Shown here piece by piece: positions 51,282 through 59,412 of a stretch of 64,000 nt of DNA (within the stretch, counting starts at the first letter, position 1; every line of letters begins with the position of its first letter). The notes under the pieces were generated by a model. That model was given only the letters and a program-made list of their open reading frames with translations. It did no database searches and was not told the origin of the DNA. A program made the translations under genes and the position numbers. The stretch covers positions 57,916 through 121,915 of the forward strand of contig SYAC01000034.1 in NCBI GenBank assembly GCA_005787685.1, written 5' to 3'. Source of the stretch: Planctomycetia bacterium (GTDB taxonomy: Bacteria; Planctomycetota; Phycisphaerae; Phycisphaerales; SM1A02).

Positions 51282-53048
51282 ATGAGCGCCAACGCCGAGA
51301 TCGCCAAACTTTTCAACCAGATCGCCGACGCGCTGGAGGTGCTTGGCGAAAATCAATTCAAGGTGATGGCGCACCGCAAAGCCGCTCGCATGCTTGAGGA
51401 CCTTGGCGACGATGTCGCCGAGTTGTGCAAAAGTGATCCGAATAAATTGAAATCCATCGATGGTCTTGGCGCATCAAGCGTTCAGAAGATCCAGGAGTTT
51501 GTTGCGACTGGAAAAATAAAGGCGCATGAGGAGGTTCTTGCCAAGTTGCCTCCTGGCTTGATTGATGTGCTACGCGTGCCTGGCCTTGGACCCAAGACCG
51601 TGAAGCTGCTGTGGGAGCAAGGCGGGGTCGCGGATTTGGCAACGCTGAAGTCGCAACTGGCGAGTGGCGCGCTGGAGAAGTTGCCGCGCATGGGTGCCAA
51701 GACTTTGCAAAATATAGCGGAAAACCTCGCGTTTTTAGAGACCGCTGGCGACCGCGCGCGCTTGGGCGACGCCATGCCCATTGCGGAACTTTTGATCACG
51801 CAATTGCGCGCTATTCAAGGCGTGACGCAAGCCGAGTTCGCTGGAAGCTTGCGCCGCGGTCGCGAGACCATTGGCGATGTGGACTTGTTGGTGGCCACGG
51901 AACAGCCCGCTTGCGTCATGGAATTTTTCTGCGGCCATCCGTTGGTCGCCAAGGTTCTCGTGTCGGGCGACACCAAATCCAGCGTGCGTTTGAACAGCGG
52001 ATTGCAAGTGGATCTTCGCGCCGTGCCCGCCGTGCATTGGGGCGCGGCGCTGCTGTACTTCACCGGCAGCAAGGACCACAATGTCATTTTGCGCGAGCGC
52101 GCCATTGAGCGCGGCATGCGACTAAATGAATATGGTTTGTATGCCGACGATGGCGATGCGACCCCCCCACAACAGCGTGGCGTGACACCCATCGCCTCCA
52201 AGACCGAGCAGGACATTTACGACAAGCTTGGATTGGAGTGGATCGCGCCAGAGCTGCGTGAAAGCCACGGCGAGTTTGAGGTGAACATCACCAAGCAGTT
52301 GATTGTGCAAGGCGACATACGCCGCGAACTGCACTGCCACACCACGGCGAGCGACGGGCTCTTGTCCATTGAAAAACTCATTGAAACCGCCCAAAGCCGC
52401 GGGTTTGACGCCATTGCCATTACCGATCACAGCCGCTCGAGCGCCCAAGCCAACGGACTTTCCCTGGAGCGCCTGCGCGAACACGCCGCCAACATTCGCG
52501 CGGCAGCTGCCAAGTTCAAAGGCATCCATGTTCTGGTGGGCAGCGAAGTGGACATTCTGGCCGATGGCCGTTTGGATTATCCAGATGATGTGCTGGCCGA
52601 ACTTGATTGGGTCGTTGCCAGTCCGCACACCGCGCTCAAGCAAACCACCGAGGCCGCGACAACGCGCCTACTTGCGGCCATCGCCAATCCATTTGTGCAT
52701 GTGATTGGCCACCCCACCGGACGAATTCTAAACGGTCGCCCTGGCTTGGAGCCAAACATGAAGCATGTCATTGCCGCCGCCGCGCAGGCGGGCGTTGCGC
52801 TGGAAATCAACTGTAATCCAGCGCGCCTTGATTTGCGCGACGCGCTGGTGCGCGCGGCGCACCAAGGCGGCGCCATGATTTCCATCAACACGGACGCGCA
52901 CGACGGCAATCACTTTGATTTTCTGCGCTACGGCATTCTGACGGCGCGCCGCGGCTGTCTTGATGCGAAGCATTGCGTGAACGCCTGGCCTTGGAAAAAA
53001 TTTGAAGCCTGGCGAGTTTCGCGCGGCCGCTCGCAAGTGAAGAAGTAG
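51282..53048 (+). CDS. polX: DNA polymerase/3'-5' exonuclease PolX
   Basis: PolX fills gaps in base-excision repair. The ATG at 51282 with AGGA upstream gives 588 aa in three parts. The N-terminal helix-hairpin-helix region spans residues 1-150, with IDGLGASSVQKIQEF and VPGLGPKTVKLLWEQ. The polymerase beta-like nucleotidyltransferase (about 170-300) has GSLRRGRETIGDVDLLV. The C-terminal PHP domain (about 335-570) has RELHCHTTASDGLLSIE and TDHSRSS, the metal-binding His residues for the exonuclease. Lengths and order are normal for bacterial PolX. Confidence 0.94.
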   Translation: MSANAEIAKLFNQIADALEVLGENQFKVMAHRKAARMLEDLGDDVAELCKSDPNKLKSIDGLGASSVQKIQEFVATGKIKAHEEVLAKLPPGLIDVLRVPGLGPKTVKLLWEQGGVADLATLKSQLASGALEKLPRMGAKTLQNIAENLAFLETAGDRARLGDAMPIAELLITQLRAIQGVTQAEFAGSLRRGRETIGDVDLLVATEQPACVMEFFCGHPLVAKVLVSGDTKSSVRLNSGLQVDLRAVPAVHWGAALLYFTGSKDHNVILRERAIERGMRLNEYGLYADDGDATPPQQRGVTPIASKTEQDIYDKLGLEWIAPELRESHGEFEVNITKQLIVQGDIRRELHCHTTASDGLLSIEKLIETAQSRGFDAIAITDHSRSSAQANGLSLERLREHAANIRAAAAKFKGIHVLVGSEVDILADGRLDYPDDVLAELDWVVASPHTALKQTTEAATTRLLAAIANPFVHVIGHPTGRILNGRPGLEPNMKHVIAAAAQAGVALEINCNPARLDLRDALVRAAHQGGAMISINTDAHDGNHFDFLRYGILTARRGCLDAKHCVNAWPWKKFEAWRVSRGRSQVKK

Positions 53049-53113
53049 GCGTGCCCCCAATTTCAAATTTGCATGGTTGACCTGCCACACTCTGCCACTC
53101 TTGTCAAATGCGT

Positions 53114-53854
53114 TCAGCAATGATTGGCGGGAATGCCTTCATGCACGCGGTCGCCAGGCATAAGAACAACATTCACGGCGTCAAAGAAGCGTCTTCCAAG
53201 GCGTTCTTGCTCGGCGGCGTTGGCCTCGGTTTGCATGCGTAACGCGTTGACATCCATGCCCGCCTTTTCAAACTTGGCGGTGGATCCATTGATCTGGCCC
53301 AAAATATTCGCGCGATTCCACTCGGGGTGATATTGCACGCCGTAACTGCGCAAGCCCACCGAAAAAACTTGAATGCCGCACGCCGCGCTGCCAGCCAACA
53401 CTTGTCCACCCGCGGGCAGGACGCTGACCTCATCCGAGTGCCAGCACATTTTTGCTCCAGACCACGGCTGCCCAGTGAACAACGGGTCCTCGCGGCCAAT
53501 GTGATTGAGCTTGACCGTGTGCCAACCCAACTCCGATTGTTTCATGGCTTGCGTCTGTCCGCCAAGCGCCGCCGCAAGAAGTTGCGCGCCCAAGCACAAA
53601 CCAAGCACTGGAACATTGGCGTCATGCGCCATCTTCAAGAATATCTTTTCGGCGGCCATCCACGGCGCGTTGTTCAAATGGACCGTCTGTGGTCCACCCA
53701 TCGAAATCACGCCATGCACATCGTCCAAATCCAAAGGCACAACGCCATTGGCGTTGAGTTGAATAACGCGCAGGCGTTGCCCGTGATGGCGCAGTGAATC
53801 CATCAGAACATCGGCGGGGCAATCGGATGAATGTTGAAGAATGACAATAGCCAT
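53114..53854 (-). CDS. Class I glutamine amidotransferase (GMP synthase-like)
   Basis: The ATG at 53854 (246 aa) begins MAIVILQHSSDCPADVL, where the family usually starts; the open frame extends farther upstream without conservation. The catalytic elements are present: nucleophile Cys in VLGLCLGAQLLA, and His-Glu in YGVQYHPEW. The family (COG0518) includes GuaA-like and uncharacterised YfeJ-like proteins that release ammonia or hydrolyse gamma-glutamyl bonds. No partner synthase lies adjacent. It is divergent from yraN with 73 bp between starts. Confidence 0.88.
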   Translation of the reverse strand: MAIVILQHSSDCPADVLMDSLRHHGQRLRVIQLNANGVVPLDLDDVHGVISMGGPQTVHLNNAPWMAAEKIFLKMAHDANVPVLGLCLGAQLLAAALGGQTQAMKQSELGWHTVKLNHIGREDPLFTGQPWSGAKMCWHSDEVSVLPAGGQVLAGSAACGIQVFSVGLRSYGVQYHPEWNRANILGQINGSTAKFEKAGMDVNALRMQTEANAAEQERLGRRFFDAVNVVLMPGDRVHEGIPANHC

Positions 53855-53927
53855 AGGCGAGCAAAGATAGCACAAGAAAAAGCGCATGCTTTGAGGAAGT
53901 TTGCAAGGTCCTCCCCACAATGGCGCC

Positions 53928-54338
53928 ATGAACACAAAACGCCCGCTCACCCAAGAAAAAACTGCGGCACGCATTTCCTCTGGTCAAAACGCCGAATCGG
54001 CCGCCGCCGACATGCTCCAAGCCAAGGGCTACAACATCATCAAGCGCAATGTGCGTCTTGGTCATTTAGAAATTGACTTGCTGGCCACCCTGCCCAACAC
54101 CAACTTGCTGATTGTGATCGAGGTGAAAGCCCGCCGCGTTGGCGCGCATGCTCCCGAACTGCGCGTGGATTGGCGCAAGCAACGCCATCTCACCCTTGCC
54201 GCGCAATTGCTTTTGTCGAGGCGCATGTTCCGCGGCAAGCAGATTCAATTTGATGTGATCGCCGTGGAAATGGACCAACTTCAAAAGCCGCATAGCCTGC
54301 GACACATTCCGCGCGCCTTTGACGCCAACATGAAATAA
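53928..54338 (+). CDS. YraN/UPF0102 family nuclease-like protein
   Basis: From ATG 53928 the protein is 136 aa. It has the PD-(D/E)XK-like core of the YraN family: AESAAADMLQAKGY, ILxRN-like IIKRNVRLGHLEIDLLA with the D, and LIVIEVKARR with the E-x-K. The C-terminal LTLAAQLLLSRRMF helix is also typical. Function is unproven; Holliday junction or DNA-uptake roles have been proposed in other bacteria. It usually sits near rnhB, which is not seen here. Confidence 0.88.
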   Translation: MNTKRPLTQEKTAARISSGQNAESAAADMLQAKGYNIIKRNVRLGHLEIDLLATLPNTNLLIVIEVKARRVGAHAPELRVDWRKQRHLTLAAQLLLSRRMFRGKQIQFDVIAVEMDQLQKPHSLRHIPRAFDANMK

Positions 54339-54379
54339 GCGAATGTGCGCGCCAAGGCCTTGCACCAGCGCCAAAGATA

Positions 54380-55690
54380 TTATTGCTGCCTGAAATATCG
54401 ATTCAATGCTACGGAGATCAATCGAAATTTCATGGACTCCAAATCGGAGGCGACCCAACGGGTGCGCAGGCCGGCGAAGTAGCGTTGTTGCTCAACCCCA
54501 TAGCGTTGATTCTCTATTTGTCTGCGCAACTGCAATTGCAATGCCGTGTTAAAAATCGAGCGCGGCGGCTCCTGCTGCGCGGAAATAAGCGTCATCCAAA
54601 TCCACTGCGTCTTGGACTCAAATGGTCCGTCCACTTTGTCCAGGGCAAGGGCTTTGATCTTGGCCTTGATTTCATCCACCAAATCCCCAACCGCGTCTAT
54701 GCCGCCCGCTGGAACAATAATCTCGCGCCAAAATCCGCCATCTGACATTCCCAAATCCGTCGCCACTTGGCTGAACGATTTGCCCGCTGCAAATTCGGCC
54801 TTCACCTTGTCCACTTGAGCCTGGTCGGTCTTTAACACCGCGATGCGACCAATGCGAATGGTTGGGAGCGGGTTGTAGGTCGCGCTGTTGGCGTCGTACA
54901 AGCGCTCCACATCGCGCCAACTCACAATGGTGCGTGGTTGAATGCGCCGACGCAAAAGATCTCCAGCCAGCGCCTGGTTCTTCTGTCGATTCATGAACTC
55001 CTCAATAGTGGTTCCTGGAAATTCCTCCTCAATGCTGCGCTGGGCATCGGCGCGGCTACCTCCTCGATTTGCAATTTCCTTCTCCTGCAAATCTTTCAAC
55101 CACGCCAATACGCCTTCTTGTGCATCGGCGGGAATCAAGGCCTCGGCCTCCGAAATAACCAGCAAATTATTCACATATTGATCAAAGGCCTCGCTGATCA
55201 TTTGCACCACTTGATCGCGCGCCTTCACGCGATCAGGCGACGCCGCAATGGTGATAATGCGGTCTTCACGAGTCTTGAGGAATTCGCTGGCGTAGAGCGG
55301 CTTGCCATTGACTTGCCCAACCAACGAATCAACCGGCCACCTCTGATTGGTTGGTAGTTGCGCGTCAATTTGCTGCGGCGCATTTTGCGTCATCGTGGTT
55401 CCATCGGGCGCGGTGGAAACCATTGCCGTCTTTTGAATGGTCACTTGATTGCCGTTGGGCACATCCACCGAGGCGTCCGTTATTTCAACCTTGGGCGGCT
55501 CCAAGTCAGCATCTGGAATTTGCACAATGATTGGGTTCACATACTTGGGCACATTGCCTTTGCTAAACGCCACGGATTCAACTTCCACAGCGTCTTTGGG
55601 TGTTCGATCCGTGGACATGCAACCCGCAACCCACATCACACACATGATGTGCAACGCATGGCTCATGGAAGTCGGTCGCGGCAATCGCAT
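54380..55690 (-). CDS. Lipoprotein peptidyl-prolyl isomerase/SurA-like chaperone
   Basis: The ATG at 55690 gives 436 aa; a TTG at 55708 is less likely. It opens with a lipoprotein signal MSHALHIMCVMWVAGC (lipobox VAGC). Residues about 120-270 are SurA_N-like (LVGQVNGKPLYASEFLKTRE and a long helical segment). Residues about 280-400 are a parvulin-type PPIase domain, with RIGRIAVLKTDQAQVDKVKAEF, GMSDGGFWREIIVP and a C-terminal strand WIWMTLISAQQ. Such proteins assist outer-membrane protein folding. Divergent DUF1844 starts 61 bp upstream. Confidence 0.82.
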   Translation of the reverse strand: MRLPRPTSMSHALHIMCVMWVAGCMSTDRTPKDAVEVESVAFSKGNVPKYVNPIIVQIPDADLEPPKVEITDASVDVPNGNQVTIQKTAMVSTAPDGTTMTQNAPQQIDAQLPTNQRWPVDSLVGQVNGKPLYASEFLKTREDRIITIAASPDRVKARDQVVQMISEAFDQYVNNLLVISEAEALIPADAQEGVLAWLKDLQEKEIANRGGSRADAQRSIEEEFPGTTIEEFMNRQKNQALAGDLLRRRIQPRTIVSWRDVERLYDANSATYNPLPTIRIGRIAVLKTDQAQVDKVKAEFAAGKSFSQVATDLGMSDGGFWREIIVPAGGIDAVGDLVDEIKAKIKALALDKVDGPFESKTQWIWMTLISAQQEPPRSIFNTALQLQLRRQIENQRYGVEQQRYFAGLRTRWVASDLESMKFRLISVALNRYFRQQ

Positions 55691-55751
55691 TGAAACAAGT
55701 CTAATCAATTACGCTCGCTTTGGCGCCAACGCGCCGTATACTTGTTTCACT

Positions 55752-56231
55752 ATGAGCGACAACAACACACCGGAAATTCAAGTTGATTCTGATTGGAAAG
55801 CGCAAGCGCAAGCCGAAAAGGCGCGCTTGAGCCAGCAGGAGGAAAGTCGCCCAGCCAAGCCCGGCAAGGACGAGTTGCCGCCCGCGGATTTCCGCAGTTT
55901 GGTGGGCTTGTTGGCCTCGCAAGCCATTGGAGGCTTGGGTGGGTACACCGATCCTCAAGGCCGAGTCATGGTGGACATCATGGGCGCCAAGTTTGCCATT
56001 GACCTTATTGGGGTGCTGCAAGAAAAGACCAAAGGCAATCTGCTGCCCGAGGAAGAGGCCGAGCTCAGCGAAGTGCTTGGCGAGTTGCGCTCTCGCTTTG
56101 TGCAAATCGCGCAGGCCGTTGCAGCGCGCATGAAGAGTGGTCAGGGTGTTGAAAGCATGGGCACCAGCGCTCCCGCCACCTCACGCAAGGCGCCAGACGC
56201 AGGCTCTGGTTCGAAACTTATTATTCCCTAA
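55752..56231 (+). CDS. DUF1844 domain protein
   Basis: A 159-residue cytosolic protein. The region DFRSLVGLLASQAIGGLGGY, then GAKFAIDLIGVLQEKTKGNL and EELSEVLG-like ELSEVLGELRSRFVQI is the DUF1844 signature. It is a helical protein of unknown function common in Planctomycetes and deltaproteobacteria. The ATG at 55752 is 10 nt after TATACT (55737-55742), so the message may be nearly leaderless. A longer upstream frame overlaps the divergent PPIase gene and is not coding. Confidence 0.87.
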   Translation: MSDNNTPEIQVDSDWKAQAQAEKARLSQQEESRPAKPGKDELPPADFRSLVGLLASQAIGGLGGYTDPQGRVMVDIMGAKFAIDLIGVLQEKTKGNLLPEEEAELSEVLGELRSRFVQIAQAVAARMKSGQGVESMGTSAPATSRKAPDAGSGSKLIIP

Positions 56232-56319
56232 GCGGTATGCCACGCACAGACATTCGCTTGAGCGACTGTTGAATCTGTCAGTGCGCTTCGCGTTGTCCAA
56301 TGCTTTGGGCGTGAACCTA

Positions 56320-57267
56320 TTAGCGAAACAGCATGGCCGCTAAAAGCCGTTCCATGGGCGCGTAGTACAGCGACAAATACGCGCCCACAAAATACAGCAC
56401 GATCACGCCAAGCAAAACGCGGTCCTCGGTCAATGTTTGCAGCGGTTTGTCGGACAAGCCCAAATTGGCACGGCGATAGAAACGATGAATGCTAATAGCC
56501 ACAAATGGCGTGAGTAGCGCAAGACCAAGCGCGCGACTTCCATACAGACCATGGGCATGTTCGGACAGTGTGTACATGAGATAGGTCACCAGCACCAGAC
56601 CTGCGCTGAGCGCCAGCAACCAATTCAACTCATCGCGGGTGTCGTAGCCAGCGCGCGATTTCCAATGCATGATTTCACCCTGTTTCATTGCATTTTCAGC
56701 CGATGCCTTATCGCACAAGCGCTTGGTGAAACCAAGGAACAGCGTGAGAAAGAACACGCACAGCAACAACCAAATTGAAATCTGAACTTGAATGCTGGTG
56801 GCGCCCGCGGCGGCTCGCAAACAAAAACCGGCGGCGACAATGGCCACATCAACAAAAGGCGTCACCTTAAAGTACAAGTTGTATAAAAGTTGAAGACCAA
56901 CATAGCTCAACACAATGATGCCAGTATTGGCGTTCACACGCCAAGCAAGCAACGCACCCACGATCACAAAAAGCGCCCCCACACCAAGAGCGCCTCCTAC
57001 GGAAATGGCTCCACTGGCAACGGCGCGCATGCGCTTCACTGGATGTTTGCGGTCCTCTTGTGCGTCAAGCGCGTCATTGATGGCGTAGATTCCACTTGCG
57101 GTCACGCAAAATGCCATGAACGCCCAAACCAGCGCGCTCCACTTTTGCCCAACAACATCCACGGGCGTGTCGCGTCCTTGGCTTGAAAGCCAAAAAATCA
57201 TGGGCAGCAATACAAATATATTCTTCACCAGATCGCCGGGGCGAAATAAAGAAACCCAATGCTTCAT
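56320..57267 (-). CDS. UbiA-family prenyltransferase, decaprenyl-phosphate phosphoribosyltransferase-like
   Basis: The 315 residues contain about nine hydrophobic helices and the Asp-rich motif YAINDALDAQEDRKHPVK (NDxxDxxxD) that binds Mg-prenyl/phosphoribosyl diphosphate. FRPGDLVKNIFVLLP at the start and FLGFTKRLCDK fit the DPPR synthase-like branch (family COG0382/Rv3806c-type). A role in making a polyprenyl-phosphate ribose or arabinose donor for surface polysaccharides is an inference. It starts only 3 nt after a possible small ORF and is followed by DUF1844 on the other strand. Confidence 0.85.
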   Translation of the reverse strand: MKHWVSLFRPGDLVKNIFVLLPMIFWLSSQGRDTPVDVVGQKWSALVWAFMAFCVTASGIYAINDALDAQEDRKHPVKRMRAVASGAISVGGALGVGALFVIVGALLAWRVNANTGIIVLSYVGLQLLYNLYFKVTPFVDVAIVAAGFCLRAAAGATSIQVQISIWLLLCVFFLTLFLGFTKRLCDKASAENAMKQGEIMHWKSRAGYDTRDELNWLLALSAGLVLVTYLMYTLSEHAHGLYGSRALGLALLTPFVAISIHRFYRRANLGLSDKPLQTLTEDRVLLGVIVLYFVGAYLSLYYAPMERLLAAMLFR

Positions 57268-57270
57268 GCC

Positions 57271-57405
57271 TTATTTATCGGATAAATTGGCGTTGGTACG
57301 CCAGACTTTCAACCAGTTGAACGGTGAAAACCACAGCCTTGCGGCGCCCCACCAGCGCCCCACCAGCACATCGATATTTTTGAGCCGCAATGCGTTGTCC
57401 CGCAT
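57271..57405 (-). CDS. Possible Trp-rich 44-residue protein between ymdB and the UbiA-type gene
   Basis: The frame starts at ATG 57405 (AAGAGG 9 nt upstream; a longer start is ATG 57429) and ends TAA at 57271-57273, 3 nt before the UbiA-type ATG. The peptide has five Trp and several basic residues (VGRWWGAARLWFSPFNWLKV). The amphipathic pattern could bind membranes. Its frame fits between two co-directional genes. A second open frame over the same bases is also present, so the assignment is uncertain. Confidence 0.35.
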   Translation of the reverse strand: MRDNALRLKNIDVLVGRWWGAARLWFSPFNWLKVWRTNANLSDK

Positions 57406-57459
57406 GCGCGAACACCTCTTCAATGCCATGCAAGTGAGCCATGTGCGGCGTGCGCGAAC

Positions 57460-58287
57460 TCACGAAGCGGCGCATGTCTTGCGCGGGTCGCCCGCCTCAA
57501 CGCGCTCAATCTTAAGCGCCAAGCCCGTGTCGCTGCTCACTTGGATCAACACGCCAGACACGCGCACCTCGCCATCAGAAACTTCATATTGAACAGGCAG
57601 CGCCGTGGTCATGTGGTGCACCACGCGGCTCGCGTCGCGTCCAATCACACCGTTGCATGGCCCGCACATTCCAACATCCGTGATGAAGCCCGTGCCACCA
57701 GAAAGTATTCGTTCATCCGCGGTGGGCACATGCGTGTGCGAACCAATCACCGCCGCAACGCGACCGTCCAGGTGGTGCGCGAGCGCGGCTTTCTCACTGG
57801 TCACCTCCATGTGTGCTTCAACAATCACAATCGGCCGCTTCTCTGGGAGTTCTTTCAAGACGCGGTCCACCGTGGCAAACGGATCATCGGCTGGCAGCGG
57901 AAAATAAATCCGCCCAAGCACGGTGGTCACAAACACATCGCGCGGCCGACCCGCCTGCGCCGCAATGCGAATCCAACGCTTGCCAGGCGCGCGATCGGAC
58001 AAATTGGCTGGCCGACACACAGGCATGGATGGATCCTCCAAAGCCGAGGTGATTTTAGGATCGCGGTAGACATGATCGCCCAATGTCACGGCGTCGGCCC
58101 CCGCGTCGCGCAGGGCTTGCAACAAATCAGGGGTCATTCCCGAGCCATTGCGAATGTTTTCACCATTCACAATCACCACATCAACCGCATGTTTTTCTCG
58201 CAACAAGGGCAAGTGCTTGGCCACCGCGGCGCGCCCAGGCGCCCCCACCACATCGCCAAGAAATAAAATTCGCATTGGACGCGCCAT
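57460..58287 (-). CDS. ymdB: YmdB-family metallophosphoesterase
   Basis: YmdB proteins hydrolyse 2',3'-cyclic nucleotides or related substrates. The 275 residues contain ILFLGDVVGAPGR, VIVNGENIRNGSGM, VTLGDHVYRDPKI, the SEKAALAHHLDGRVAAVIGSHTHVPTADE region and TGFITDVGMCGP, all characteristic. The third motif normally reads GNH; here it is GDH, which changes a metal-site residue. An ATG at 58275 (residue 5) gives the more usual start MRILFLGD. It is divergent from the DUF3553 gene. Confidence 0.88.
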   Translation of the reverse strand: MARPMRILFLGDVVGAPGRAAVAKHLPLLREKHAVDVVIVNGENIRNGSGMTPDLLQALRDAGADAVTLGDHVYRDPKITSALEDPSMPVCRPANLSDRAPGKRWIRIAAQAGRPRDVFVTTVLGRIYFPLPADDPFATVDRVLKELPEKRPIVIVEAHMEVTSEKAALAHHLDGRVAAVIGSHTHVPTADERILSGGTGFITDVGMCGPCNGVIGRDASRVVHHMTTALPVQYEVSDGEVRVSGVLIQVSSDTGLALKIERVEAGDPRKTCAAS

Positions 58288-58355
58288 ATTGGTTACACTC
58301 TACATGAAGCGCGAAGTTTCTATTGGTGAAATTTCCCGCTCACTGAAATTCAACC

Positions 58356-58991
58356 ATGACCACAACGGCATTTCATAATGGCGACCAGGTTCGCCACAAC
58401 GCCCGCCCTGAATGGGGTATTGGTTCTATTTTGAAAGTTGAAATGCTCACGCGCCTTGGGAAGCCCGATCAGCGCCTCTGGATTCGCTTTCCAAACATTG
58501 GAACCAAGACCCTTCTGGCCAGCGCCGCTGATTTGGAGATCACCAATGACACCGTAGCGAATGTTGCGCAGTCCATACACGCGCGACCAACGTTGGCGCA
58601 AGTGGAAATGAAGCGCGAGGGTGGCTGGCTTGGCAACGCCAGTTCCGACAAGCCTGAAACCGTCATGACCGCACTTTCTCCTCAAGCCATCGATCCCTTT
58701 TTAAGTTTGCGCAAGCGATTGGAAGTCACACTTGCGCAATATCGCTTTGAAGCCACGGGCGCGCGCTTGGTGGATTGGGCCGTGGCGCAAAGTGGAATTG
58801 ATGATCCCCTGAGCCGCTTCAATCGCCAAGAACTTGAGCAATTCCACACCAAATGGCGCTTTGAATTGGACGCGCACTTGGGCAAATTGCTGTTGGAGTG
58901 CCGCCGCGAGCCAGATGTGTTGGCGGGCGAACTTGCCAAAGCGCCGCCACAGGCCCAGCGCGTGGTGCAAAAGATTCGAAACACGCGCTGA
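58356..58991 (+). CDS. DUF3553-like protein with helical C-terminal half
   Basis: The N-terminal 65 residues (FHNGDQVRHNARPEWGIGSI, WIRFPNIGTKTLL) resemble DUF3553 and RapA-tudor-like small beta domains that attach to nucleic-acid-acting proteins. The C-terminal 140 residues are helical, with no known domain, ending AKAPPQAQRVVQKI. Total 211 aa. A GTTACACT box (58292-58299) ends 56 bp upstream. The gene is divergent from ymdB. Function is unknown. Confidence 0.72.
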   Translation: MTTTAFHNGDQVRHNARPEWGIGSILKVEMLTRLGKPDQRLWIRFPNIGTKTLLASAADLEITNDTVANVAQSIHARPTLAQVEMKREGGWLGNASSDKPETVMTALSPQAIDPFLSLRKRLEVTLAQYRFEATGARLVDWAVAQSGIDDPLSRFNRQELEQFHTKWRFELDAHLGKLLLECRREPDVLAGELAKAPPQAQRVVQKIRNTR

Positions 58992-59118
58992 GCGCGTCGC
59001 GAGCTTCGTTCCATCTATTCCGTGTATGCGGGGGCGCGGCACAAAATTCATAATGTAATGCCACACAAATCTTGCCATGACGATTTTTAGTATGGATATT
59101 GCATGTGGAGGGCACACG

Positions 59119-59352
59119 ATGAATGATCATTCGACGGAAAATAAAATGAAGGTCATACTTGAATCGCTCTACAGCATCTGCCTAGGCGAGCATGGCGTTG
59201 CCCAAGAACAACGAATACACGCTCGCGAGGCCATTGACGCCTTGCGTATGCTGTGCGCCTACCAAACATTTGATATTGAAGCCACGCGCCGCGAGAACAC
59301 GACTTTGCGTTCCATGATCAAGGGCAAACGAAAACCTCGCCGCAAGGATTAA
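59119..59352 (+). CDS. Small helical protein of unknown function (77 aa)
   Basis: The ATG at 59119 has GGAGG 7 nt upstream, better than the upstream in-frame ATG at 59077. The product (MNDHSTENKMKVILESLYSI, then a helix-forming AREAIDALRML) ends in a basic stretch KGKRKPRRKD. It has no signal or membrane span. No family was recognised. It is convergent with hrpA, with 60 bp between their stops. Confidence 0.55.
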   Translation: MNDHSTENKMKVILESLYSICLGEHGVAQEQRIHAREAIDALRMLCAYQTFDIEATRRENTTLRSMIKGKRKPRRKD

Positions 59353-59412
59353 ACTTTCGGCGCAAGTATGACACCGCGAGGGCGATCGCAAGCACACGCC
59401 AGAAAACGCGCT

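Noticed and set aside
57275..57475. 66-codon minus-strand frame between ymdB and the UbiA-type gene
   Set aside because: It competes with the Trp-rich frame, starts inside ymdB and shows no recognisable pattern.
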